Assembly: GCF_014202275.1 (NCBI RefSeq)
Contig: NZ_JACHGF010000008.1
Coordinates: forward strand, 186,001 to 250,000
Source: Rhabdobacter roseus
GTDB lineage: Bacteria > Bacteroidota > Bacteroidia > Cytophagales > Spirosomataceae
DNA length: 64,000 bases
Direction: 5' to 3'
The first letter of the stretch is position 1; the number at the start of each line of letters is the position of its first letter. Below the pieces are notes generated by a model. It searched no databases, had not been told where the DNA came from, and worked only from the letters and a program-made list of their open reading frames with translations. Positions 33,801 through 42,954 of the stretch are shown piece by piece. The translations under genes were made by a program, and so were the position numbers.

Positions 33801-34452
33801 GGAATGATTGGGCAGTTAGGGTAAACAGATAGAAGGATTAGGTTCTGAATTCGTTGTAAAACTACCCCTTATTCGATTGTTTTTGTAACTAATTTCGATG
33901 AATTGGTACTGTGGCTAGCCGAAGTGAGCAAATGGGGGGATTTTCCGTTGAGAGCAGGAGGTACTTTGGGTGTGAGGCAAAGAGTAGGGGGTACTTTAAA
34001 AGTACCTTGCCTGGCTCCGTTGGTGTGCAGGAGAAAGGGCCGGGGATTGCCGCAATGCAATTGAGGCAACGGAATGGAAGCTTTTTTGAGGTACCTTAAA
34101 AGTACCCGCTGTGGGTACCTAGCAGGCAAAAAGGAAACAAACCCAGAGCAGGGCCCAAATCAAAGGCTGCAGCGAAGAGGCCCGGATGCCCAACATGCGG
34201 GTGGAAGAAAATTCAACCAGAAAAGAAATGGTGTACTTACCCGAAAAATACAGCCAGATAAATTTAGAGGCTAATAAAAGTACTAAATAGAGCTCCTTCG
34301 ATTCTAACAAAGCCGACATACACTGAGCAGGGTTATAAGTTTTATAGCTAGTGATTTATCCGAAAGACAGAGGGGTTTTCGGGCGGAAAATCGTCACAAA
34401 AATAAATAAGAACCTCTTAATTTAGCAACATTTTTGGGCTTGAATTTTGTAA
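33801..34452. other. 652-bp spacer with GTAC hairpins, no gene accepted
   Basis: Lies upstream of the LruC gene and downstream of the monooxygenase gene (both minus). It contains face-to-face motif pairs: GGTACTTT (33990-33997) and AAAGTACC (33999-34006) one base apart, and GGTACC/AAGTACC/GGGTACC near 34090-34120. A hydrophobic 66-codon minus-strand frame at 34119-34319 is not convincing. The right end is AT-rich. Confidence 0.5.
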
Positions 34453-35556
34453 TTAATTTTTGGCCACCTGCTTCACTATTTTCTCCGAGTCCAGCTTGAT
34501 TCCCCGCAAAATGCCCGTTAGTGGGGTTTTGAAGCCCAGGAAGTACAGCCCCGGAAAGGCGTCATACCACAGCTTTTCGGGCCGACCGCGCTCGTCCAGA
34601 ATGTCGTCGATGCCTTCGATGATCTGCCCCAGCAGGGCGCGGTAGCCCGTGGCCAGGATCACGGCGTCCAGCTCCAGGCGGGTACCGTCCACCAGCTGTA
34701 CACCCGTGGGTGTAAAATGCTCGATGGCTCGCCGTACTTTTATCTTCCCGGCCCGGATTTGCGCCACGGTGCCGATGTCCAGCACCGGAATGCGCCCCAT
34801 CCGGATTCCCTTCGTGGGGGCGTAGTCGGGCGTAGTGATGCCGTAGGCCGACAAGTCGCCGATCACTTTTTTCTGCACAAAGCGCGACAGCCGATCGTAG
34901 GCCCAGTTGGGCAGCAGGGTACTGAGCACAATGGCCGAAAGCTGCGTGGGCTTGCCGCCAACGTCCCGCGTGACGATATTCACCGGGCTGCGCAGCGAGA
35001 GGTAGGTGTCTACACCGTTTTCGCTCAGGTCCAGCGCTATTTCCGAGCCGCTGTTGCCCATTCCTACCACCAGCACCCGCTGGCCGCGGTAGGGTTGGGC
35101 GTTGCGGTAGGTACTGCTGTGGACTATGGAGCCGGTAAAAGCAGCCTGCCCCGGCCAGTGCGGGATCAGCGGCACGCGGTTGTAGCCGGTGCACACAAAC
35201 ACGTGCTGGGCTTCGTAGGTACTTATGGCGGTTTCGACCCACCAGCGGTCGGCCCGTCGGTACACGCGCGTTACTTCCTGGCCGAAGCGCGGGCTGATCT
35301 GGTAGTGCCGGGCGTAGTCTTCCCAGTAGGTGAGCAGGTCGTTTTTGGGCACAAATACCGGGTACTTCTCCGGAATGGGCCGCAGTGGCAGGCCCGAAAA
35401 GCGGCGGTCGGTGTGCAGGTGAAGCCGGTCGTAGTGGGCGTGCCAGGCTTCGCCTACCCGCGTTCCTTTTTCGAGCAGCAGGTACGGGAGGCCGCGCGCA
35501 GCGAGTTGTCCGGCGATGGCCAGGCCCGAGGGCCCGGCGCCAATGATGAGGTTCAT
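34453..35556 (-). CDS. Flavin-containing monooxygenase / NAD(P)-binding oxidoreductase
   Basis: A 367-residue flavoprotein. GAGPSGLAIAGQLAARG (residues 6-22) is the FAD-binding Rossmann motif; GMGNSGSEIALDLSENG (about 165-181) is the NAD(P)H-binding motif; HVFVCTGYNRVPLIP and VILATGYRALL are the paired ATG/CTG motifs of flavin monooxygenases. It is shorter than Baeyer-Villiger enzymes and close to the YUCCA/CzcO-like group that hydroxylates amines or organic acids. Starts at ATG 35556, 21 bp after the permease stop, so the two form one operon, suggesting its substrate is an amine or amino acid brought in by that permease (inference). Confidence 0.88.
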   Translation of the reverse strand: MNLIIGAGPSGLAIAGQLAARGLPYLLLEKGTRVGEAWHAHYDRLHLHTDRRFSGLPLRPIPEKYPVFVPKNDLLTYWEDYARHYQISPRFGQEVTRVYRRADRWWVETAISTYEAQHVFVCTGYNRVPLIPHWPGQAAFTGSIVHSSTYRNAQPYRGQRVLVVGMGNSGSEIALDLSENGVDTYLSLRSPVNIVTRDVGGKPTQLSAIVLSTLLPNWAYDRLSRFVQKKVIGDLSAYGITTPDYAPTKGIRMGRIPVLDIGTVAQIRAGKIKVRRAIEHFTPTGVQLVDGTRLELDAVILATGYRALLGQIIEGIDDILDERGRPEKLWYDAFPGLYFLGFKTPLTGILRGIKLDSEKIVKQVAKN

Positions 35557-35577
35557 GGTGGCCGAAAGGTATAAACG

Positions 35578-36891
35578 TTATCCGACCTTCAATTTACGCA
35601 AAATCCAATAAGCCCCAAAGCTGACGGCCATCACCCCCGCGAAAAGTAAGGCTGAGCGCTGATTGAAAACCGTCAGCGCCACCAGCGAGCCGAGCGCAAT
35701 TAGCAGCGCCAGCGCCGGTACCAGCGGGTAGCCCGGCGTGCGGAAGGGCCGCTCGAGCCGAGGCTCTTGGTGGCGCAGCCGAAAAAACGAAAGGACCGAC
35801 AGGCTGTACATGGTAAGTGCCCCAAAGGCCGACAAAATGATGATCTCCGCCGTACTTTGGGTAGCCAGCGCTACCATGCCGATGAGCATGTTTACGAGCA
35901 GGGCGTTGGCGGGGGTACGGTAGCGGGGCTGCACCCGGCCCAGCCAGGCGGGGCCGTTGCCCATGCGGCAAAACTCGTAGGTAGAGCGCCCGGCCGCCAG
36001 CAACAGGCCGTGAAACGAAGCCACCAGCCCGAACAACCCAAACACAATCACGAGCGTGTACAGGGTACTTTCCTCACCCAGGAGCTTGCCGAGCGCCAGG
36101 GGCAGGGGCGAGTCGGAGGGTTGGCCGGTGGTATCGTACACCACGGCCTCCCAGCCACCTACGCCCACGGCGGCTACGAAGGTGAGCCCGCAAAGTACCA
36201 CCAGTGTGAGCATGGCCGACAGGAAACCGCGCGTAAGATCGCGCTGCGGATGAATGCTTTCTTCGGCGACGTTGGCCAGGCCTTCGATTCCGAGAAAAAA
36301 CCAGATGGCGAAAGGAATGGCCGCAAAAGTACCCCCCCAGCCGTGGGGCAGGGCGTTGGCTTGCAGATTGGCTACGGAAAATTCGGGCAGGCCAATGCCC
36401 GCAAAAAGCAGCAGCCCCGCCACGGCCACCACCGTCACGAAGAGCTCGAAGGTAGCCGCCAGATGGGTGCCTAGCACGTTGAGCAGCGTAAAAAGTACGT
36501 ATACGCCCAGCGCCAGGCTCGTAGTCGAAAACTGCGGCAGAAACAAGTGCAGGTAAGCCCCGATGCCCGCCGCAATGGCCGGTGGCGCAAATAGAAACTC
36601 GATGTTTTGGGCCATGCCCGCCAGAAAGCCGCCGCTGGGCCCCAGGGCGCGCCCGGCGTAGTCGAAGGCGCCGCCCGCTTTGGGGATGGCGCAGGCGAGC
36701 TCGGCGTAGCTGAGGGTGAAGCACACGTACATGACCACCACCAGGCCCGTGGCCACCGCCATACCCAGCGTGCCACCTTCGGCCAGGCCGAGGTTCCAGC
36801 CAAAGTACATACCTGAGATCACGTAGCCAACGCCCAGGCCCCACAGCAGGGTAGGGGTGAGCGTGCGCTGAAGATGGGTTTCCTGCGTCAT
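35578..36891 (-). CDS. eat: Ethanolamine-type APC-superfamily permease
   Basis: A 437-residue transporter with 12 predicted helices. The start TPTLLWGLGVGYVISGMYFGWNLGLAEGGTLGMAVATGLVVVMYVCFTLSYAELACAIPKAGGAFDYAGRALGP is that of ethanolamine permeases, a branch of the amino-acid/polyamine permeases; later IEGLANVAEESIHPQRDLTRGF is also characteristic. It would bring ethanolamine or a related amine into the cell. No ethanolamine ammonia-lyase genes are within the window; the partner is the monooxygenase 21 bp downstream, so the real substrate could be another amine. Symbol given for the family, with caution. Confidence 0.78.
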   Translation of the reverse strand: MTQETHLQRTLTPTLLWGLGVGYVISGMYFGWNLGLAEGGTLGMAVATGLVVVMYVCFTLSYAELACAIPKAGGAFDYAGRALGPSGGFLAGMAQNIEFLFAPPAIAAGIGAYLHLFLPQFSTTSLALGVYVLFTLLNVLGTHLAATFELFVTVVAVAGLLLFAGIGLPEFSVANLQANALPHGWGGTFAAIPFAIWFFLGIEGLANVAEESIHPQRDLTRGFLSAMLTLVVLCGLTFVAAVGVGGWEAVVYDTTGQPSDSPLPLALGKLLGEESTLYTLVIVFGLFGLVASFHGLLLAAGRSTYEFCRMGNGPAWLGRVQPRYRTPANALLVNMLIGMVALATQSTAEIIILSAFGALTMYSLSVLSFFRLRHQEPRLERPFRTPGYPLVPALALLIALGSLVALTVFNQRSALLFAGVMAVSFGAYWILRKLKVG

Positions 36892-37252
36892 GGGGGTAGG
36901 GGAGTAGAGGGCGTATGCGTTCTAAAGTACGGTACTAAGCGCGAGCTTTTCAAATGCACGTCAAAAACATAGTACGCCAAAAGGCGCGATAAGTACCCTC
37001 GCTGCCCGATAAGGCGCATCGAAGCGCGCGGCCCGGCGGGAAAGTACGGGGAGGTTGGGGTAAAAATCCGGACTAATTTTAAAATCTACTTTTCTCTGAA
37101 TTTTGTATTTTTCATATTTGTCAAAATAAAAATCATGTTTTGAGGGGGTACTTTCCTTTTTTGTAAAATCGTAAAGTAAATTCGCCGTCTTTTAAAAAAA
37201 GTACCTACGAATCAAAACGCCTAAACCCGCTGCACGCATTTTACCGCTACTC
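36892..37252. other. 361-bp divergent spacer
   Basis: Separates the permease (minus) from the MFS gene (plus) and must carry both promoters. It holds several GTAC motifs, and two CGATAAG words near 36989 and 37007. The part 37070-37200 is AT-rich and probably contains the + promoter, but no clear minus-7 box was fixed. Confidence 0.45.
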
Positions 37253-38554
37253 ATGAAGAATACTGGAATTGGAAATTACCGTTGGGTCATTTGTGCTTTA
37301 CTTTTTTTTGCAACCACTATCAACTACGTAGACCGGCAAATCATCGGTCTGCTGAAACCTACCCTGGAGCTGGAATTTGGCTGGACCGAAACCGACTACG
37401 CCAACATCGTGACGGTTTTTGCCGCCTGCTACGCGCTGGGGTACATTATCTTCGGTAATTTTATCGACCGGATCGGCTCCAAGCTCGGCTACAGCATTTC
37501 CATCATTGTGTGGAGCGTGGCGGCCATGCTGCACGCGGCGGTCAAAAGTACCTTTGGGTTTGGCGTGGTGCGGGGCTTGCTGGGACTGGGCGAAGCGGGC
37601 AACTTCCCGGCGGCGGTAAAGGCCGTAGCGGAGTGGTTTCCCAAAAAAGAACGCGCCCTGGCTACGGGTATATTTAACTCCGGCACGAGCATCGGCGCGG
37701 TAGCGGCGCCCCTGATGGTACCCTGGCTGCTGGGGGCCTACGGCTGGCAAGAGGCGTTTATCATCACCGGGGCGCTGGGCTTTGTGTGGCTGATCTTCTG
37801 GTGGCTGCTGTACGAGATTCCTTCCCGACACAAAAAAATTACCCGCCAGGAGTTCGACTACATCCACAGCGACCACGACGCCGCTACCTCGGCTACGGCG
37901 GGGTCTATCCGGTGGAGTAAGCTCCTCGGCCTGCGCCAAACCTGGGTTTTTATTGTGGGTAAAGTACTTACCGACCCGATCTGGTGGTTTTTTCTGTTCT
38001 GGTTGCCGTCCTACTTTTCCACCATGTTCAACCTGGACCTCAAAAAGCCCAGCCTCCACCTGGCGGTGGTCTATACGGCCACTACCTTCGGTAGCATTGG
38101 CGGCGGGTACCTGTCGTCCTACCTCATCAAGCGCGGTTGGCCGGTTTTGAAAGCCCGCAAAACAACTTTGCTCATCGTGGCGTTTACGGTACTGCCGATC
38201 ATCCTGGCCCGCTTCGCCACGGACATTTGGGTGGCGGTCGGGATCATTAGCCTGGCGGCGGCAGCGCACCAGGCCTGGAGTGCCAATATTTTCACCATCG
38301 TGTCGGACCTGGTGCCCAAGCGGGCCGTCAGCTCGGTGGTGGGCGTGGGTGGGATGGCCGGTTCCATTGGTTCCACGCTCTTTCCGCTGCTGGTAGGTAC
38401 CTTGCTGGACTACTACAAGGCCGCCGACAACATCGGGGCCGGGTACAACATCCTGTTTATTATCTGCGGCTGCGCCTACATGCTGGCCTGGCTGATCATC
38501 CATTGGCTCACCACACGCATGAAACCGATCGATCCTTCGTTATTAACCGAATAG
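37253..38554 (+). CDS. MFS transporter, ExuT-like anion:cation symporter
   Basis: A 433-residue major facilitator with 12 predicted helices. ATTINYVDRQIIGLLKPTLELEFGWTETDYANIV and the loop FIDRIGSKLGYSISIIVWSVAAMLHA are those of hexuronate transporters; FGFGVVRGLLGLGEAGNFPAAVKAVAEWFPKKERALATGIFNSGTSIGA is the strongly conserved helix 4-5 block. It likely imports galacturonate/glucuronate or a related sugar acid. It precedes by 60 bp a large cytochrome-bearing dehydrogenase and may be transcribed with it. Same branch as the transporter at 8554, but without the CTTAGTGC operator. Confidence 0.9.
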   Translation: MKNTGIGNYRWVICALLFFATTINYVDRQIIGLLKPTLELEFGWTETDYANIVTVFAACYALGYIIFGNFIDRIGSKLGYSISIIVWSVAAMLHAAVKSTFGFGVVRGLLGLGEAGNFPAAVKAVAEWFPKKERALATGIFNSGTSIGAVAAPLMVPWLLGAYGWQEAFIITGALGFVWLIFWWLLYEIPSRHKKITRQEFDYIHSDHDAATSATAGSIRWSKLLGLRQTWVFIVGKVLTDPIWWFFLFWLPSYFSTMFNLDLKKPSLHLAVVYTATTFGSIGGGYLSSYLIKRGWPVLKARKTTLLIVAFTVLPIILARFATDIWVAVGIISLAAAAHQAWSANIFTIVSDLVPKRAVSSVVGVGGMAGSIGSTLFPLLVGTLLDYYKAADNIGAGYNILFIICGCAYMLAWLIIHWLTTRMKPIDPSLLTE

Positions 38555-38614
38555 CTTTTCTTTAAACAGTTAGAAAACAGGCGGGTACTTCATCCGACGG
38601 TCCTTATACAAAAA

Positions 38615-40921
38615 ATGAAAAAGGTACTTTATCCATTGCTTTTGCTCCTTATTTCGTCTGTTTTATTTTATTGTAAAACGACCCGGCAACCTGGCACCCA
38701 GCCCAGTGCGGCCGAGGTCGAAGAAGCCCTGGCGCCGCCGGATTTCAGCGTTTCGCCGGTACTTTCGGCGCGGGAGTCTCTGCGGCGAATGCAGGTAGAA
38801 GAAGGCTTTGAGGTAAAGCTAGTGGCCAGTGAGCCGCTGGTAAATACGCCCGTGGCGCTCACCTTTGACGCGCAGGGGCGGATATGGGTCGTAGAAATGA
38901 ACGGTTACATGCAGGATACCCTGGGTGCGGGTGAGGACATTCCCAACGGCAAGATCGTGATTCTGGACGACACCGACCACGACGGCGTGGCCGACCGCCG
39001 GACGGTCTTTCTGGATTCGCTGGTGCTGCCCCGGGCCATTTGCCTCATCGAAAACGGCCTGCTCGTGGGCGAGCCTACCAACCTGTGGTACTACGAGATC
39101 GTGAACGACCGGCCCGGCAAACGGGTACTGGTAGACCCCGCCTACACCGAGGGCGGCAACGTGGAGCACCAGCCCAACGGCCTGCTGCGTGCCCTGGACA
39201 ACTGGATCTATAATGCCAAAGCCAACAAACGCTACCGCAAACAGGGCGATCGCTGGCTGATCGAGCGCACCCACAGCCGCGGCCAGTGGGGGATCTCGCA
39301 GGATGACTACGGACGGCTTTATTACAACAACAACTCCCAAAACCTGCTGGGCGACTACTTCGCGCCGGGCTTTGGCGCTACCAACCGCAACCAGCGCGGC
39401 GTGGCGGGCTACAACGAAAAGGTAGTGGGCGACAACAAGGTATACCCCGCGCGCCCCACGCCGGGTGTTAACCGGGGGTACATGAAGGGTACTTTGGACG
39501 ACAGCCTGCGGCTGCGCAACTTCACGGCCGCCTGCGGGCCCTTGGTGTACCGCGGTGATTTGTTTCCGGCTACTTACCGCTCCAACGTCTTCGTGGCGGA
39601 GCCTTCGGCCAACCTCATTAAGCGGAATACTCTGGACGAAAACGGGTACCTGGTCCAGGGCGAGCAGGCCTACGCGGGCCGCGAATTTCTGGCCAGTACC
39701 GACGAGCGCTTCCGGCCCGTGAGCCTCTACAACGGCCCCGACGGCGCGCTCTACGTGGTGGACATGTACCGGGGCATTATCCAGCACAAAACCTACCTGA
39801 CGCCTTACCTCAAGGAGGAGATCGGGCGGCGCAACCTCACCCAGCCACTTAGCTACGGGCGTATCTATAAGGTAGTTCCGAAGGGGAAAGTACCCCAGGC
39901 TGTGACGCTCCCCAACGCGCCCACCGAGCTGGTGGCCCGCCTGGGCCACGCCAACGGCTGGGTGCGCGACCAGGCGCAGCAGATGCTGGTGGACGGCAAG
40001 TACCCCGAAGCGGTGCCTTTGCTGCGCCAGGCGCTGAAAGAAACCGAAAATCCTCTGAAGGTACTTCACGCCCTCTGGACCCTGGAAGGCCTCAGCGCCC
40101 TCCGCACCGACGAGGTACTGGCGTTGCTCCAGCAGCCTGCCTGGCCCCTCCGGATGCAGGCGCTGAGCGCACTGCCCTCGGTACTGAGTGCGGCCAACCA
40201 CGCCCAGTATACCGCCGCTCTGAACCAGCTCCTGGCCCAAAACGATACGCTGGCGGCTCCCTACGTGGCTTTTTTGGCGTACTCCCTGCGGTCCTTTGAC
40301 GAAAAAGGGGCCGACAACCTGTTGCAGAAACTCGTGGCCAAGTACCCCAACGACCGCTACGTGGCCGACGCCGTGATCAGTAACCTGCAAGATCGCGAAA
40401 GTACCTTCCAGAATGAAGTACTGGCCTCGACGCCCGGTAGTAACCAGGCCTTTGACCGTCGGCTGCAGCAAGTCATTACGTACATCCGAAACACCCTCGC
40501 CAACCGCGACCCGGCCGTGCTCACGCGCGCCTACCCCAAAGGAGCTGCCATGTTTAGTTCCAGCTGCCAGATGTGCCACGGCGCCGACGGCAACGGCGTG
40601 AAGGCCCTGGCGCCGCCACTGAACAAGTCGGAGTGGGTGACGGGCAATAAAGAAACGCTGATTTCGGTGGTACTTTTTGGGCTCACCGGTCCCGTGGAGG
40701 TAGGTGGCCACCGGTACGAGTCGCCGGAGATCAACGGCGACATGCCGGGCATTGGCTACGACAAAACGCTGCCCAACGAAGACATTGCCGAACTCCTGAG
40801 CTTTATCCGGAAATCCTGGCAAAACAACGCCTCTCCCATCACGAAGGAGGAGGTCGCGACTGTCCGTCAAAAGCTCGCCGCCCGCGAAAAAGCCTTCACC
40901 GCCGAGGAGCTGAAGAAGTAA
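38615..40921 (+). CDS. Lipoprotein dehydrogenase with HEAT-like and cytochrome c domains (PVC-type)
   Basis: A 768-residue exported protein, lipobox-like SVLFYC (Cys20). An N-terminal six-bladed propeller of the sorbosone-dehydrogenase/DUF7133 type spans about 55-420 (FEVKLVASEPLVNTPVALTFDAQGRIWVVEMNGYMQDT...ILDDTDHDGVADRRTVF). A helical HEAT-like part follows (about 430-620) and a C-terminal cytochrome c with CQMCH at 651-655 and a downstream Met ligand in the MPGIGYD stretch. This is the typical order of the 'membrane-bound dehydrogenase' family shared by Planctomycetes and Bacteroidota; it probably oxidises a sugar or polyol and passes electrons to a terminal cytochrome. Substrate unknown; the sugar-acid transporter just upstream is a hint. 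A strong hairpin follows 23 bp after the stop. Confidence 0.88.
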   Translation: MKKVLYPLLLLLISSVLFYCKTTRQPGTQPSAAEVEEALAPPDFSVSPVLSARESLRRMQVEEGFEVKLVASEPLVNTPVALTFDAQGRIWVVEMNGYMQDTLGAGEDIPNGKIVILDDTDHDGVADRRTVFLDSLVLPRAICLIENGLLVGEPTNLWYYEIVNDRPGKRVLVDPAYTEGGNVEHQPNGLLRALDNWIYNAKANKRYRKQGDRWLIERTHSRGQWGISQDDYGRLYYNNNSQNLLGDYFAPGFGATNRNQRGVAGYNEKVVGDNKVYPARPTPGVNRGYMKGTLDDSLRLRNFTAACGPLVYRGDLFPATYRSNVFVAEPSANLIKRNTLDENGYLVQGEQAYAGREFLASTDERFRPVSLYNGPDGALYVVDMYRGIIQHKTYLTPYLKEEIGRRNLTQPLSYGRIYKVVPKGKVPQAVTLPNAPTELVARLGHANGWVRDQAQQMLVDGKYPEAVPLLRQALKETENPLKVLHALWTLEGLSALRTDEVLALLQQPAWPLRMQALSALPSVLSAANHAQYTAALNQLLAQNDTLAAPYVAFLAYSLRSFDEKGADNLLQKLVAKYPNDRYVADAVISNLQDRESTFQNEVLASTPGSNQAFDRRLQQVITYIRNTLANRDPAVLTRAYPKGAAMFSSSCQMCHGADGNGVKALAPPLNKSEWVTGNKETLISVVLFGLTGPVEVGGHRYESPEINGDMPGIGYDKTLPNEDIAELLSFIRKSWQNNASPITKEEVATVRQKLAAREKAFTAEELKK

Positions 40922-40943
40922 AGGGATTTGTGGAAAATAAGGG

Positions 40944-40981
40944 GGCTAGATTTGTTGGTGTTATCACCAACAAATCTAGCC
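40944..40981 (+). terminator. 17-bp perfect hairpin with TTAT loop
   Basis: Positions 40944-40960 pair perfectly with 40965-40981; the inner stem is TTTGTTGGTG/CACCAACAAA. It ends the cytochrome dehydrogenase unit. There is no long T-run, so it may act as terminator or transcript-end protector. The inner stem recurs at 45291-45314, so this is also one copy of a repeat family. Confidence 0.75.
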
Positions 40982-41052
40982 AATAAAAGCTCTTCCCGTC
41001 TAACGTTCTGTCAATTTAAATAGTAGAGAATTTCCCCCTTCGTCCAAACCTC

Positions 41053-41526
41053 CTAGTACTTTGACCCAAATACCGCACCAATCAACAAAATAACAAAGCC
41101 TGATATGTTGATAATTTGGCGGTATTTAAAAAAATGAAGCCATTTAGTTCGGTATTCTGTCCAATTTGTTGGGTAACTACCTGATGACCATGAATTAATT
41201 GCCTCATTAATTGGAATGTTGCCTTTTACTGCTATCAATGTGTCCAAAATTAAAGCGACAAAAGCAACAGCAGCCGTTATAAATAATAAACTACCAGGAT
41301 TTTTTACTGTCAACATTACAAGGATAAGGTTTGAAAGTAAAGCAGCATAAATTACATACTTAAAGTTGCTTTCCATGCTCACATCAATTAGTTTTCTTAC
41401 TTCGGTATATGAGTTGGCATCTAGATTTAGCTGAACATGCTTTAGCGCGAGGATATACATAAACGACTGACTGACAATAATGCTGTATACAAAGATCGTC
41501 AGTAGGAGAAAGAGTTTATTTGCCAT
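41053..41526 (-). CDS. DUF1772-like (anthrone oxygenase-type) small membrane protein
   Basis: A 157-residue protein with four predicted membrane helices. The C-terminal NWTEYRTKWLHFFKYRQIINISGFVILLIGAVF fits the conserved W..R..W....R pattern of DUF1772 proteins. The family contains some anthrone oxygenase relatives but most members have no known role. AT-rich, almost free of GTAC motifs, in line with the whole 41-44 kb patch. Confidence 0.6.
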   Translation of the reverse strand: MANKLFLLLTIFVYSIIVSQSFMYILALKHVQLNLDANSYTEVRKLIDVSMESNFKYVIYAALLSNLILVMLTVKNPGSLLFITAAVAFVALILDTLIAVKGNIPINEAINSWSSGSYPTNWTEYRTKWLHFFKYRQIINISGFVILLIGAVFGSKY

Positions 41527-41644
41527 GATTTGTTATTGATTTAACTATTTTTTATTTCTTTTTAAATAAGTTATACTAATAAAGAAAAACTTGGTTAGCC
41601 CAAAAAAGCTACCTATGAGGCCCGTCTTATCTAACATAGAAGCA

Positions 41645-42118
41645 TCAGGAATGCACCTTGGTTATTTCCAAATTTTCTATCCATTGCATTGCCTGCATAG
41701 GGTCTAGAAAAAAATGTTCTCTTTCGCTACTAAATTTCGATTCGTACAAGGCCATTTTGGTTTCATCTTGATGGGCATGGGCGGCTCCAACACATTGAAT
41801 CCCCCTTGTGTTTTTGTAACGTATAGCTTTGGCTTCTTCTTCAAATAAGTCCACATAACCAGTTTTCCAGCCATAGTCAGCGAGTGTTAAAGGAATAACG
41901 CTTCTAAATCTTTTATGTGCGTCAAGGCTCATCGCATTAAATCCATGCATATCCACAAAGATTTTAAATAATGTATTGTTCTCAACTTTGCCCAATACAT
42001 ATTTAAAGCCTTTTTCCCATTGTTCAATATCATTTTTATCCAGATTCCCACTGATACGTGTTACAATCAATCTTTTTTCAGGATACCAATTTGTTTCTGT
42101 AATCTTTATAGCGGTCAT
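41645..42118 (-). CDS. SpoIIAA/STAS-like domain protein, tentative
   Basis: A 157-residue soluble protein, ATG 42118 (a frame 14 codons longer is unlikely). The alternating strand-helix layout WYPEKRLIVTRISGNLDKNDIEQWEKGFKYVLGKVENNTLFKIFVDMHGFNAMSLDAHKRFR resembles the SpoIIAA-like/STAS fold used in anti-anti-sigma switches and sterol-carrier-like proteins. The critical phosphoserine of true SpoIIAA cannot be placed, so the fold assignment alone is offered. AT-rich; sits alone between a membrane protein and an 836-bp spacer. Confidence 0.45.
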   Translation of the reverse strand: MTAIKITETNWYPEKRLIVTRISGNLDKNDIEQWEKGFKYVLGKVENNTLFKIFVDMHGFNAMSLDAHKRFRSVIPLTLADYGWKTGYVDLFEEEAKAIRYKNTRGIQCVGAAHAHQDETKMALYESKFSSEREHFFLDPMQAMQWIENLEITKVHS

Positions 42119-42954
42119 TTTTTTGTTCCTTTTAAGTCCAAGATGCAAACAAATCGTCAAGGTTTTTACATGTTTTACTATTTCAAACCTTCAATAAATT
42201 TTTGTATTATTGCTGAGTAAATAAGCCAGTAGCTGCATCATGTAATGTAGCGTTTGCGCGCTTTGCACCCGCGAGGCGTCCGCTTCCTCAATCTCTCCTT
42301 CTGAGAGCGGACACCGCTTCGGAGAAGTTTATAAACTAGGTCATCTATTCAGAACGGTCATAAATGTACTGATTTAAGCATGTATGGCGTTTGTGCCTTA
42401 TGGATGAACTGTGTAAAATGAAGGTTGAAGTGTCATTTATGGGCTAATCCCCGCCGTTGTAGGAGATTTTACAGAAAACAGTTTAGCCATTGCCCAATAA
42501 TCACACCTAAAGTACTTCAGAAAGCCAAAGTTATCGTTTCGGATATGGTGAACCGGTGCGACGAGCATAGATGCTCAAATGCTCTCTCCGTTTAGTATAT
42601 AGTATCTTATTATTGAGTGAATGAGAGCGGGAAGTACCCTATAGCTATCTCTTCTCCCCAAATTAAATGAAGGAATTTTGCTACCTACCAGACTTTATAG
42701 GTTACTTCATGAAGCAATAAGGATGGGGGAGCCAGTTTGTAGCTATTTTATTAAGCAGTAGATGCCGTACGCCTTACACGCGCTGAGGCGGGGGGCGCTC
42801 CTTCCAGGAGCAGATGCCGAGCGAGAATACTTTCTGAACTAAATTACATACCTATAAACGCGCAAGCCTTCTATTTTATCATTTTAACCGCTGCGGCCGC
42901 TTACACGCAGTGGCCGCAGCCTTGTTCTTACTATTCAAATTTCATTTTATCGCT
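42119..42954. other. 836-bp AT-rich spacer with hairpins, no gene accepted
   Basis: No convincing reading frame. Seen: a 7-bp hairpin GTCCGCT/AGCGGAC (42278-42284, 42306-42312), and two hairpins sharing the word CTTACACGC, one at 42770-42790 (CGCC/GGCG) and one at 42891-42919 (CTGCGGCC/GGCCGCAG). The last lies 35 bp past the end of the acetyltransferase gene. This could be scar DNA from past insertions. Confidence 0.5.
42891..42919 (-). terminator. GC-rich hairpin downstream of the acetyltransferase gene
   Basis: CTGCGGCC (42891-42898) and GGCCGCAG (42912-42919) form an 8-bp stem with a 13-nt loop containing TTACACGC. Position just past the minus-strand arr-aac stop fits a terminator; an attC-like recombination site is the less likely alternative. 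Confidence 0.45.

Noticed and set aside
34119-34319. Hydrophobic 66-codon minus-strand frame in the 652-bp spacer
   Set aside because: Short, no family resemblance, no supporting start context or neighbour; hydrophobicity follows from local AT-richness. A tiny membrane protein cannot be excluded.
38819-40870. 683-codon open frame on the minus strand opposite the cytochrome dehydrogenase
   Set aside because: The + strand gene has a lipobox, propeller signature and heme motif; the opposite frame has no family features and is a by-product of high GC and codon bias.
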